This document shows, piece by piece, positions 1 to 7,452 of a stretch of 12,425 bases of DNA (the first letter of the stretch is position 1; each line of letters begins with the position of its first letter). The translations under genes and the position numbers were made by a program. The notes below the pieces were generated by a model. The model saw only the letters and a list, made by a program, of their open reading frames with translations. It searched no databases and had not been told where the DNA came from. Location of the stretch: assembly GCA_031292735.1 (NCBI GenBank), contig JARLGP010000193.1, positions 1-12,425 on the forward strand, read 5' to 3'. Source of the DNA: Holophaga sp. GTDB taxonomy: Bacteria; Acidobacteriota; Holophagae; Holophagales; Holophagaceae.

Positions 1-290
1 AGGAACTTGTTCTCCCGCTCCGGGTCGAAGCGCTTGGCCGCTTCGATCAGCCCCAGGTTGCCCTCGGAGATCAGGTCCAGCAGGTCCAGGCCCATGCCCT
101 GGAACTTGCGGGCCTCCTTCACCACGAAGCGCAGGTTGCCTTCCACCAGCATGCGCAGCCCCTCGGGGTTGCGGTCGTTCTGCCACAGGCGGCCATTGAT
201 CCGCTCTTCCTCTGCCGTCAGCAGGGGCAGATCCCGGATCGAATCGAAGTATTTGTCCAGTGATCGTTCTTCCAGATGCCGTTGGGGCAC
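1..290 (-). CDS. Sigma-70 family RNA polymerase sigma factor, N-terminal part (runs off the left edge)
   Basis: The 96 visible residues start at a GTG codon (290-288). An in-frame TGA lies just upstream, and an AAGGTGG ribosome binding site at 294-300 fits this start. The protein opens almost directly with sigma region 1.2 (LDKYFDSIRDLPLLTAEEE, about residues 11-29). It continues into region 2.1/2.2 with the family-typical NLRFVVKEARKF, LDLLDLISEGNLGLIEA and KRFDPE. These segments are known to bind the beta-prime clamp helices and to begin -10 recognition. The long acidic region 1.1 of a classical RpoD is absent, so this could be a short primary sigma or a group 2 (RpoS-like) factor; regions 2.4-4 would decide. 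It lies 46 nt downstream of hspR on the same strand with no terminator between, so it probably belongs to the dnaJ-hspR transcript. Family assignment is firm; subgroup is open. Confidence 0.9.
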   Translation of the reverse strand, partial: MPQRHLEERSLDKYFDSIRDLPLLTAEEERINGRLWQNDRNPEGLRMLVEGNLRFVVKEARKFQGMGLDLLDLISEGNLGLIEAAKRFDPERENKF

Positions 291-336
291 GTTCCACCTT
301 CAAGGAAGGGTCAGGATACCAAAAAGGGACTCCAGC

Positions 337-729
337 TTAGCGCTTGCGAAGACCTTGAGACGTGAGTTTCACCAGTCCTGTTGAAGGAATGCCTTCCCGA
401 GCCCTTTCGGGTTCAATGCCGGCCGCCTTCATTTTCAATTCATATGTTTCCACAAATCGCTGCATTTCCTCCTGCATATTTTTCATTCTTTCACGAAGAT
501 TCAGGACCACCTCGACCCCGGCAAGATTTACCCCTAGATCCCGGGTGAGACTGAGGATGAACTCCAGCCGCTCCAGGTCGTCCTCGCTGTAGAGGCGGGT
601 CTTGCCTTCGGTGCGGGACGGGAGCAGCAGCCCTTCCCTTTCATAAAGCCGAAGGGTCTGGGGGTGGATTTCATAGCGGGCGGCCACCACCCCGATCATA
701 TATGAACCGCTTTTCGGATCCCGACGCAT
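337..729 (-). CDS. hspR: HspR-like MerR-family heat-shock repressor
   Basis: A 130-residue MerR-family protein with an N-terminal winged helix-turn-helix (about residues 10-50). Visible parts are the HPQTLRLYEREGLL recognition helix, the wing RTEGKTRLYSEDDL, and a following coiled coil (about 75-105). No cysteines suited to metal sensing are present. In known systems HspR represses dnaK operons by binding HAIR inverted repeats, using DnaK as co-repressor. Its position directly after dnaJ is the classic HspR arrangement. The ATG is 3 nt after the dnaJ stop, and its GGAGG (736-740) lies in the last codons of dnaJ, so translation is probably coupled. Another ATG overlaps the dnaJ stop in a different frame and is not the start. 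The N-terminal extension of about 9 residues before YMIGVVA is unremarkable. HspR function is inferred from sequence plus context. Confidence 0.9.
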   Translation of the reverse strand: MRRDPKSGSYMIGVVAARYEIHPQTLRLYEREGLLLPSRTEGKTRLYSEDDLERLEFILSLTRDLGVNLAGVEVVLNLRERMKNMQEEMQRFVETYELKMKAAGIEPERAREGIPSTGLVKLTSQGLRKR

Positions 730-732
730 GCA

Positions 733-1806
733 TTACCTCCAGGCGTTCGCCCGAATCTCACCGTCATTGAGCTCGCCCAGTTCCCGCAGCAGTTCCTTGC
801 TGCGCTCGTCCACGATCCTGGGGGTGATCACCTTGATGCGGGCGAACAGGTCGCCCCGCTGGGCGCTGCCCGGGATGGGCATGCCCAGGCCCTTCAGGCG
901 CAGGTTGGCGTTGCTCTGGGTGCCGGGCGGGATCTTGATGGTGGAATGGCCCTCGGGGGTGGGAACTTCCACCTTGGTGCCCAGGGCCGCTTCGGAAAAA
1001 CTGATGGGGAGGTCCAGGTAGAGGTTGGGGCCCCGGCGCTCGAAGCGGGGATCCGGCTCCACCTGGATCTGCAGGTAGAGGTCGCCCGGGCCGCCGCCGC
1101 GCCGGCCGGCTTCGCCCTTGCCGGCCACCCGCAGCCGGGTGCCGTCTTCCACCCCGGCGGGAATGGCCACGGTCACCGCTTCCGACTTGGGCACCCGGCC
1201 CCGGCCCTGGCAGGCGGTGCATGGGGGCGACTTCTTGCCGGTGCCGTTGCAGGCCGGGCATTCCTGGCGGGTGCGGAAGAACGAGGCGCCGTCCTCCCGG
1301 TAGCCCCGGCCGCCGCAGGTGGTGCAGGTGCTCGGCCGGGATCCCGGCAGGTCGCCGGTGCCCTGGCAGGTGCGGCAGGTTTCGCTGCGCTGCAGGCTGA
1401 GCGAGAGCTTGGTGCCGTGGAAGGCTTCCTTGAAGCCGATCCGCACCGGATGCTGGGTGTCTTCGCCGGGCTTGGGCCCGCCCCGGCCCCGGGCATGCCC
1501 GCCGAAATTGCGGAACAGGTCCTGGAAGGTGGCTCCGGCGTCGAAACCCTCGCCGGAGAAGCCGGGACCGGCCTGGGCGGTGGGCCCGGAGGGATCGCCG
1601 TAGGTGTCGTAGTTCTTCCGCTTCTCCGCGTCCGACAGCACCTCGTTGGCCTCAGTGAGCTCCTTGAACTTGGCTTCGGAAGCCTTGTTCCCGGGGTTCA
1701 GGTCCGGATGGTACTTGCGCGCCAGCTTCCGGTAGGCCTTCTTGACGTCGTCCTCGGAGGCCCCCTTGGGGACGCCTAGGATCTTGTAGTAATCGGGATG
1801 GGCCAT
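733..1806 (-). CDS. dnaJ: Chaperone protein DnaJ (Hsp40, type I)
   Basis: The 357-residue co-chaperone stimulates DnaK ATPase and delivers unfolded clients. The J domain occupies about residues 5-70, with the essential HPD at 33-35. A short Gly/Phe-rich linker (about 72-110) follows. The zinc domain has all four CxxCxGxG repeats intact, with cysteine pairs at 144/147, 161/164, 183/186 and 196/199. The C-terminal substrate-binding domains run from about 205 to 345. It is slightly shorter than the usual ~375 residues, mainly in the G/F linker. The gene lies 101 nt after dnaK and is cut off from it by an intrinsic terminator. No Shine-Dalgarno site precedes the ATG; instead TAGATT sits exactly 6 nt before it, which suggests leaderless transcription from its own promoter. 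hspR follows within 3 nt. Confidence 0.97.
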   Translation of the reverse strand: MAHPDYYKILGVPKGASEDDVKKAYRKLARKYHPDLNPGNKASEAKFKELTEANEVLSDAEKRKNYDTYGDPSGPTAQAGPGFSGEGFDAGATFQDLFRNFGGHARGRGGPKPGEDTQHPVRIGFKEAFHGTKLSLSLQRSETCRTCQGTGDLPGSRPSTCTTCGGRGYREDGASFFRTRQECPACNGTGKKSPPCTACQGRGRVPKSEAVTVAIPAGVEDGTRLRVAGKGEAGRRGGGPGDLYLQIQVEPDPRFERRGPNLYLDLPISFSEAALGTKVEVPTPEGHSTIKIPPGTQSNANLRLKGLGMPIPGSAQRGDLFARIKVITPRIVDERSKELLRELGELNDGEIRANAWR

Positions 1807-1812
1807 GGCAGC

Positions 1813-1818
1813 AATCTA
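1813..1818 (-). promoter_or_regulatory. Putative leaderless -10 box of dnaJ
   Basis: On the minus strand TAGATT is followed by exactly six bases and then the dnaJ ATG. A start about 6-7 nt after a -10 box would fall on or next to the ATG. There is no convincing -35 hexamer 16-18 nt upstream. Support comes from the lack of a ribosome binding site, the terminator between dnaK and dnaJ, and the same spacing at yacG and the M16 gene in this window. Confidence 0.5.
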
Positions 1819-1825
1819 CCGTAAA

Positions 1826-1846
1826 TTTGCGCCAGCAGGACTCATG
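1826..1846 (-). promoter_or_regulatory. Degenerate HAIR-like site upstream of dnaJ
   Basis: Read on the minus strand, CATGAGT-N7-GCGCAAA matches 10 of 14 positions of the Streptomyces HspR operator consensus CTTGAGT-N7-ACTCAAG. Six of seven matches are in the left half. It ends 7 nt upstream of the putative -10 box of dnaJ, where a repressor would block RNA polymerase. It is degenerate, so it is only a candidate. Confidence 0.3.
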
Positions 1847-1860
1847 TTTTTTTCGGGTGG

Positions 1861-1889
1861 AAAAAGAGCCGGAACGAATGTCCCGGCTC
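1861..1889 (-). terminator. Intrinsic terminator after dnaK
   Basis: On the minus strand GAGCCGG and CCGGCTC form the core of a stem around a short loop, followed directly by five T residues. It begins 19 nt after the dnaK stop codon. It would largely separate dnaK mRNA from dnaJ-hspR, or allow partial read-through that sets the DnaK:DnaJ ratio. Confidence 0.85.
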
Positions 1890-1907
1890 CGGTCCTGCTC
1901 GGGCGGT

Positions 1908-3806
<1,899 letters not shown>

Positions 3807-3859
3807 GCCTTGCCTCCGTGAATGGTCCGGGATGACCCCTGGGCCACCCTTATCCATCC

Positions 3860-3887
3860 AGTTTAGGCTGGTGGTTCAGCGTGTCAA
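3860..3887 (-). promoter_or_regulatory. Sigma-70-type promoter of dnaK
   Basis: On the minus strand a perfect -35 hexamer TTGACA (3882-3887) is followed by a 16-nt spacer and TAAACT (3860-3865), which matches TATAAT at four of six positions. Transcription would start near 3853, giving a 5' leader of about 47 nt that contains the GGAGG ribosome binding site of dnaK. Confidence 0.65.
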
Positions 3888-3901
3888 TGCAATCTTCTAA
3901 A

Positions 3902-3922
3902 TTTGACTCAGATTTGTTTAAG
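3902..3922 (-). promoter_or_regulatory. Degenerate HAIR-like site upstream of the dnaK promoter
   Basis: Read on the minus strand, CTTAAAC-N7-AGTCAAA has the spacing of the HspR operator HAIR and matches 9 of its 14 conserved positions. It lies 14 nt upstream of the dnaK -35 box in an AT-richer patch that stands out from the surrounding GC-rich DNA. The symmetry is weak, so HspR binding here is a suggestion based on the linked hspR gene. Confidence 0.3.
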
Positions 3923-3968
3923 CTTCGACAAGCAAGGTGGTGGATGGGCATATCCCGCCCCGGGGCGC

Positions 3969-3974
3969 TAGACT
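3969..3974 (+). promoter_or_regulatory. Putative leaderless -10 box of yacG
   Basis: TAGACT is followed by exactly six bases (TGGAGC) and the yacG ATG at 3981. A GGAG is present but ends only 1 nt before the ATG, too close for normal ribosome binding. The same layout precedes dnaJ and the M16 peptidase gene. No good -35 hexamer is visible. Confidence 0.45.
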
Positions 3975-3980
3975 TGGAGC

Positions 3981-4184
3981 ATGTCCCAAGGCTCGCCCAT
4001 GCTGGTTCGTCCCTGCCCCGTCTGCCGTAAACCGGTTTCCTGGGAAACCACCCCCTCCCGCCCCTTCTGCTCGGAGCGGTGCCGGATCATGGACCTGGGG
4101 GCGTGGAGCGCGGAGTCCTACCGCATCGCCGAGGAACCCGAGGAGGAACGGGGCGAAGGCTGGTCCGAAGAGTCCGGCCAGTGA
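3981..4184 (+). CDS. yacG: YacG-family zinc protein (DNA gyrase inhibitor family)
   Basis: A 67-residue protein with the YacG zinc site CPVC (C12, C15) and C30/C34 in PFCSERCRIMDLGAW, plus the typical WE and P.RPFC spacing. The acidic C-terminal tail is also usual for the family. In E. coli, YacG binds GyrB and inhibits gyrase; that role here is by homology. The start is not certain. ATG 3981 has a leaderless-type -10 box 6 nt upstream, while an in-frame ATG at 3999 has AAGG 7 nt before it and would remove six non-conserved residues. The gene is divergent from dnaK. It converges with the small membrane protein gene that ends at 4189, leaving only 4 nt between the stop codons. Confidence 0.88.
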   Translation: MSQGSPMLVRPCPVCRKPVSWETTPSRPFCSERCRIMDLGAWSAESYRIAEEPEEERGEGWSEESGQ

Positions 4185-4188
4185 AGGG

Positions 4189-4305
4189 TCACTCCTTGGC
4201 GAACAGGCCCCATAGGATCTGGACCACGGTGAGCACGGCGATCAGCAGGCCGAGGTAGTCGAACACCAGGCCTGGCAGCATGAGGGCATAGCTTAAACGG
4301 AACAT
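4189..4305 (-). CDS. Small hydrophobic protein, 38 residues (single membrane segment)
   Basis: The ATG at 4305 is preceded by GGGAGG (4311-4316) with a 5-nt gap. The frame runs 38 codons to TGA. The product starts MFRLSYALML, has a long hydrophobic stretch over about residues 8-35 (LGLLIAVLTVVQILWGLF) and ends in AKE. It fits a one-helix inner-membrane microprotein with a short basic N-terminus. A Pro-Gly at 11-12 and an Asp at 16 break the hydrophobic run, so the helix proper is probably residues 17-35. It lies 41 nt downstream of a second microprotein gene on the same strand. I do not recognise the family and assign no function. The strong ribosome binding site and clean hydrophobic pattern argue for a real gene, but there is no homology evidence. 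Confidence 0.6.
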   Translation of the reverse strand: MFRLSYALMLPGLVFDYLGLLIAVLTVVQILWGLFAKE

Positions 4306-4346
4306 GGGATCCTCCCGGAGAACGCGGAGCCAGGCGGGGCCGTGGC

Positions 4347-4454
4347 TCAGCCGATGACATGGGAAAGCAGGCGAAGGAGCTTCAGGATCAACGTGGCGAT
4401 AATGCCAAGACCCAGACCATCTTTCACCTCAAGGCCGAAAAACAAGGGTTCCAT
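4347..4454 (-). CDS. Small hydrophobic protein, 35 residues
   Basis: The ATG at 4454 is preceded by a perfect AGGAGG (4460-4465) at a 5-nt gap, the best ribosome binding site in the window. The 35-residue product begins MEPLFFGLEVKDGLG and continues with a hydrophobic or amphipathic helix (LGIIATLILKLLRLLSHVIG, residues 16-35) containing Lys25, Arg28 and His32. It could be a short membrane-spanning or membrane-surface helix. It is the first gene of a probable two-gene unit with the 38-residue protein downstream. Upstream lies the 143-nt divergent gap to trmD, in which I see no clear promoter for this strand. Toxic membrane peptides of type I toxin-antitoxin systems have similar size and shape, but I see no antisense RNA promoter, so this stays a hypothetical protein. 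Confidence 0.58.
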   Translation of the reverse strand: MEPLFFGLEVKDGLGLGIIATLILKLLRLLSHVIG

Positions 4455-4597
4455 GGGGGCCTCCTGGGCAAGCGGCGTGGTTGCCGGGTTGCCCATTGGA
4501 TGCAGGAACCGGCCGATCCATCTCTACCTCCGGCGGCCACTGCGGCAGAATGGGGGAACCGCGCCCGGATCCGGGGCGGGCTCGCCAAAGGCCGTCC

Positions 4598-5386
4598 ATG
4601 CGCTTCGATGTGCTCACCCTGTTCCCTGAACTGTTCGACGCCGCCCTGGTGGGCGTCACCGGGCGGGCGTTCCGGGAGCTGGGCCACGAACTGCAGGCGT
4701 CCAACTACCGCCCCTTCGCCGGCAACCCGTTCGGCCACGTGGACGCCGCGCCCTTCGGCGGAGGCCCCGGCATGGTGCTGCGCCCGGATGTGCTGCGCGA
4801 CGCCCTGGCCTCGCTGCCCCGGCGGGGGGCCTCCCGGGTCATCCACTTCTCGCCCGCGGCGCCGCCCCTGGACCACCCCAAGGTGCTGGAGCTGGCCGCC
4901 CTGGACCAGCTGATCCTGGTCTGCACCCGGTTCGAGGGCCTGGACCAGCGCGCGGTGCAGCTCTACGTGGACGAGGAGCTCAGCGTGGGCGAGGCGGTCC
5001 TGTCCGGCGGCGAGCTGCCCGCGCTGTTCCTCATCGACGCCGTGTGCCGCTGGCTGCCCGGGGTGCTGGGCAACGAGGCCTCGGCCGAGGCGGACAGCTT
5101 CGCCAACGGCCTGCTGGACCATCCCCACTTCACCCGGCCGGCCAGCTTCGAAGGGCTGGAGGTCCCGGAGGTGCTGCTGGGCGGCAACCACGAGGCGGTC
5201 CGGCTCTGGCGCCTGCGCGAGGCCATGGAGCGCACCCGGCGGCTGCGGCCCCGCCTGTGGCAGGCGTTCCTCCAGGAGCGCCTGGCCGCCCTGCCCCGGC
5301 CCGACCAGTGGTGCGCCTGGCAGACGGAGCACCCCGAAGACCGCGACCGGGCCAAGCCCAAGGGGTGGAAGGGCTGGAAGGTTTGA
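4598..5386 (+). CDS. trmD: tRNA (guanine-N1-)-methyltransferase TrmD
   Basis: The 262-residue SPOUT-class enzyme methylates G37 of tRNAs from S-adenosylmethionine and so prevents +1 frameshifting. Visible family segments are FDVLTLFPELF (3-13), FGGGPGMVLRPD (53-64), LVCTRFEGLDQR (107-118), SVGEAVLSGGELPA (129-142), PGVLG (154-158) and DSFANGLLDHPHFTRP (166-181); Asp166 fits the catalytic base. The start follows AAAGG with a 6-nt gap and matches the family N-terminus. The usual CGRYEGxDER loop, part of the knotted cofactor site, reads CTRFEGLDQR, with Thr110 for Gly and Gln117 for Glu. That is unusual but may be lineage-typical. rplS follows as in most bacteria, whereas rimM and rpsP are not upstream. 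The basic, Trp/Lys-rich tail (RAKPKGWKGWKV) is a short extension. Confidence 0.96.
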   Translation: MRFDVLTLFPELFDAALVGVTGRAFRELGHELQASNYRPFAGNPFGHVDAAPFGGGPGMVLRPDVLRDALASLPRRGASRVIHFSPAAPPLDHPKVLELAALDQLILVCTRFEGLDQRAVQLYVDEELSVGEAVLSGGELPALFLIDAVCRWLPGVLGNEASAEADSFANGLLDHPHFTRPASFEGLEVPEVLLGGNHEAVRLWRLREAMERTRRLRPRLWQAFLQERLAALPRPDQWCAWQTEHPEDRDRAKPKGWKGWKV

Positions 5387-5493
5387 CTTTCATTTGGGCC
5401 GGGTTCCGTTAAACTGGAAGGCCCGCGTTCTGGGTTCGGGTTTCATGTCCCGCCGTTGTTGGTGAATGGACCGCTGGCCCCACAGGAGATGTC
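5387..5493 (+). promoter_or_regulatory. trmD-rplS spacer / rplS leader
   Basis: The 107-nt spacer between the trmD stop and the rplS ATG is long for this gene pair. TTGACT overlaps the trmD stop (5383-5388) and TAAACT lies at 5410-5415, the same -10 sequence as at dnaK. The 21-nt spacer is too long for a standard promoter, so a separate rplS promoter is only possible. AGGAG lies 5 nt before the rplS ATG. A leader RNA for L19 autoregulation is known in some other phyla; I could not recognise that structure here. Confidence 0.3.
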
Positions 5494-5859
5494 ATGGCAA
5501 ACATTATCGATCGTCTCGAGGCCGGCATGGTCCGCAGCGACCTTCCCAAGATCGCCCCGGGCGATACGGTGAAGGTCCACGTGAAGGTCAAGGAAGGCGA
5601 GAAAGAGCGCATCCAGGTGTACCAGGGTGTGGTGATCAGCATCCGCGGCGGCGGCATGCGCACCTCCTTCACCGTGCGCAAGATCAGCGTCGGGGTCGGG
5701 GTGGAGCGGATCTTCCCCCTTCACAGCCCCTCCATCGATCACCTGGAAATTCTCCGCAGCGGCAAGGTTCGCCGCGCCAAGCTCTACTTCCTGCGCGACA
5801 AGCTCGGCAAGGCCGGCCGCCTCAAGGAGCGCCGCCGCTCCGAGGAAGTGGGCGAGTAG
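5494..5859 (+). CDS. rplS: 50S ribosomal protein L19
   Basis: The 121-residue protein sits at the interface of the 30S and 50S subunits. It shows the L19 pattern throughout: [29 protein letters not shown], then [31 protein letters not shown] and [21 protein letters not shown], with a short acidic tail. Length is normal (about 115-120). The ATG follows AGGAG with a 5-nt gap. It is the second gene after trmD and is followed by a strong terminator 16 nt after its stop, so the transcript ends here. Confidence 0.98.
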   Translation: MANIIDRLEAGMVRSDLPKIAPGDTVKVHVKVKEGEKERIQVYQGVVISIRGGGMRTSFTVRKISVGVGVERIFPLHSPSIDHLEILRSGKVRRAKLYFLRDKLGKAGRLKERRRSEEVGE

Positions 5860-5875
5860 GCTTTCTCCCAACCGG

Positions 5876-5907
5876 AAAATGCCCGGCCTCGAGCCGGGCA
5901 TTTTTTT
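5876..5907 (+). terminator. Intrinsic terminator after rplS
   Basis: TGCCCGGC (5880-5887) pairs perfectly with GCCGGGCA (5893-5900) around the loop CTCGA. It is preceded by AAAA and followed by seven T residues. It closes the trmD-rplS unit. Confidence 0.93.
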
Positions 5908-5994
5908 CGCGCCGCCCGCGTGAAGCCCAGGCCCTTTTTGCGCTGAAGGCCTCTCGCCTGATGGTACGCTATGGGATTCAGCCATGGAGTCTCG

Positions 5995-6534
5995 ATGCGA
6001 ATGAAGATGCTGTTTCCTGTCCTTTTCCTGGCCGCCGGCATGCTGCCGCTCGCCGCCCAGGAGACCGAAGCGGGCATCCAGGGTGCCCTGGTCTTTCCCC
6101 AGAGCGACTTGCGCAGCGCCACGGACGGCAGGATCGGGTTCACCCTCGGCGTGCACGGCGGGATCGACCTCCAGGGCGGCAACGAACTGCGGCCCCGCAT
6201 CGACTACACCCGGGTGGACGGCGGTTCCTTCAGCCTGTCCTCGCTGAAGTCCACCACCACGGTCCAGGCGGTGGGCATCGGGGTGGACTACCTCTACTAT
6301 CTGGAGCATCGCCGCCGGGGCTCCTACGCCGTCGGCGGGCTGGAGTTAAACTGGTGGGAAGCGCAGTACCGGTTCCGGAGCAGCGAGCGGGAAACCTCCC
6401 CCAGCGTGATGATCGGGGTTGGGCATCGGTTCAATGCCTCCGTGGCCATGGAGTTCAATCTGGATTACGGCCAGTTCCGACCATCCATGGGCTCGGCCAG
6501 CTCAATCAAGGGCGGGGTCTTCTATCGGTTCTGA
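5995..6534 (+). CDS. Small outer-membrane beta-barrel protein (OmpA/OmpW-like 8-strand type)
   Basis: A 179-residue protein with a Sec signal peptide: a basic N-terminus (MRMK), a hydrophobic core and likely cleavage after PLAA (residue 21), giving QETEAG. The mature part consists of alternating amphipathic strands such as RIGFTLGVHGGIDL, ELRPRIDYTRV, TTVQAVGIGVDYLYYL, GSYAVGGLELNWW, SVMIGVGHRF and VAMEFNLDYGQF. It ends GGVFYRF, the terminal Phe typical of BAM-assembled barrels. Eight strands are plausible at this length. I chose the ATG at 5995 because GGAG sits 5 nt before it and the signal peptide then starts properly; an in-frame ATG at 5971 would add eight residues. TACGCT (5965-5970) could be a -10 box, but no -35 fits. 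The response regulator follows 29 nt later. The exact family is not recognised. Confidence 0.82.
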   Translation: MRMKMLFPVLFLAAGMLPLAAQETEAGIQGALVFPQSDLRSATDGRIGFTLGVHGGIDLQGGNELRPRIDYTRVDGGSFSLSSLKSTTTVQAVGIGVDYLYYLEHRRRGSYAVGGLELNWWEAQYRFRSSERETSPSVMIGVGHRFNASVAMEFNLDYGQFRPSMGSASSIKGGVFYRF

Positions 6535-6563
6535 CCGCCGCCCTGCAGTCCAGGAGATTGCTC

Positions 6564-7424
6564 ATGAGTATCCCAGTTAAACGAGACGAAGGTGCTGATC
6601 TGGGCAGCCCGTGGGACACCAATGATCCACCGGACACCCAGCACCTGAAGCCCACGCTTCTGTTCATCGACGACGACGCCTACATGCGCCGGTTGATGAC
6701 CCAGCGCCTGGTGCACCTGGGCGCCGAGGTGGAATCCGTGGCCGGCTCCCAGGACGCCCTCCTCTACCTGGAAGGCCACCGCCCGGACCTCATCATCAGC
6801 GACGCCGTGATGCCCGGCATGGACGGGTTCGACCTGTGCCGGCAGATCAAGGCCAACCCCCTGCTGCAGTCCATTCCCTTCATCATCCTCACCGCCCTGC
6901 GCGGGGATCTGCGCCAGCGCAGCATCCAGGCCGGGGCCGACGATTTCCTGTCCAAGCTGGAAGACCCGGTGGTGTTCCGGCTGCGCTCCCGGCTGGCGTT
7001 CCAGCTGGGGATCCGGCTGGCGGCCGTGGCCGAGGAGCCGGCTCCGACCCAGGAGGCCAGCCTGCTGGTGATTTCCGGATCCCGGGTGATCCATGCCCAG
7101 CTGGAGACCCACCTGCAGAAGGAGGGCATCCAGGTGCGGGGCGCCGCGACCCTGGCCGAGGCGCTGCCGCTGCTCCAGGCCGGGCCGCCGGACGTCATGG
7201 CCCTGGACCTGGCCTTCGGCCAGGAGGCCCTGCTGCCCTGGATCACCCAGGTGCGGGCCCTTCCGGGCTGCGCCACGTTCCCCATCCTGGTCCTGGCGGC
7301 CAAGGCCGAAGAACCGGCCCTGGAGGCCCTGGAACCGCTCATCCAGGACCGCCTGCCCAAGCCCCTGGACGGTCAGGAAAGCCGGCACCGGGTGCACCTG
7401 CTGTTGAGGATCGCCCGAATCTGA
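6564..7424 (+). CDS. Double-receiver response regulator, second receiver degenerate, no output domain
   Basis: A 286-residue cytoplasmic protein. After a 30-residue polar N-terminal segment comes a canonical CheY-like receiver: LLFIDDDAY (acidic residues 36-38), phosphoacceptor Asp80 in IISDAVMPGMDG, Thr110 in FIILTAL and Lys131 in GADDFLSKLEDP, where Leu follows the Lys in place of the usual Pro. From about residue 165 a second receiver-like fold follows (LLVISGSR, VMALDLAFG, FPILVLAAK, RLPKPL). It has lost the acidic pair and has a poor phosphoacceptor context, so it looks like a pseudo-receiver. There is no DNA-binding, GGDEF or HD domain. AGGAG lies 7 nt before the ATG. It follows the outer-membrane protein by 29 nt and probably shares its transcript. 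No histidine kinase is nearby, so partner and role are unknown. Confidence 0.9.
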   Translation: MSIPVKRDEGADLGSPWDTNDPPDTQHLKPTLLFIDDDAYMRRLMTQRLVHLGAEVESVAGSQDALLYLEGHRPDLIISDAVMPGMDGFDLCRQIKANPLLQSIPFIILTALRGDLRQRSIQAGADDFLSKLEDPVVFRLRSRLAFQLGIRLAAVAEEPAPTQEASLLVISGSRVIHAQLETHLQKEGIQVRGAATLAEALPLLQAGPPDVMALDLAFGQEALLPWITQVRALPGCATFPILVLAAKAEEPALEALEPLIQDRLPKPLDGQESRHRVHLLLRIARI

Positions 7425-7440
7425 AATCCGGGGAGTGGGC

Positions 7441-7446
7441 TACACT
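7441..7446 (+). promoter_or_regulatory. Putative leaderless -10 box of the M16 peptidase gene
   Basis: TACACT is followed by exactly six bases (CTTTGG) and the ATG at 7453. The only purine-rich tract (GGGGAG at 7430-7434) is about 18 nt upstream of the ATG, too far for ribosome binding. No good -35 hexamer is visible. The layout matches those at yacG and dnaJ. Confidence 0.5.
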
Positions 7447-7452
7447 CTTTGG

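Noticed and set aside
3807..3980. CIRCE element (HrcA operator) upstream of dnaK
   Set aside because: No TTAGCACTC-N9-GAGTGCTAA or close variant is visible in the dnaK upstream region; the linked hspR suggests a different regulator.
4429..4521. A 30-codon frame starting MDRPVPASNG on the minus strand, preceded by GGAGG, overlapping the start of the 35-residue gene
   Set aside because: The start signal is acceptable, but the peptide has the composition of non-coding GC-rich DNA and overlaps the better-supported microprotein and its ribosome binding site. It could be a leader peptide, but nothing supports that.
4424..5332. A 302-codon open frame on the minus strand opposite trmD
   Set aside because: It is a GC-rich shadow of trmD. 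It also runs through both microprotein genes in another frame and has no domain or start signal.
5938..5970. Promoter TTGCGC...TACGCT before the outer-membrane protein gene
   Set aside because: The 21-nt spacer is outside the normal range and the -35 is poor; TACGCT alone may be a -10 box but the evidence is too thin to annotate.
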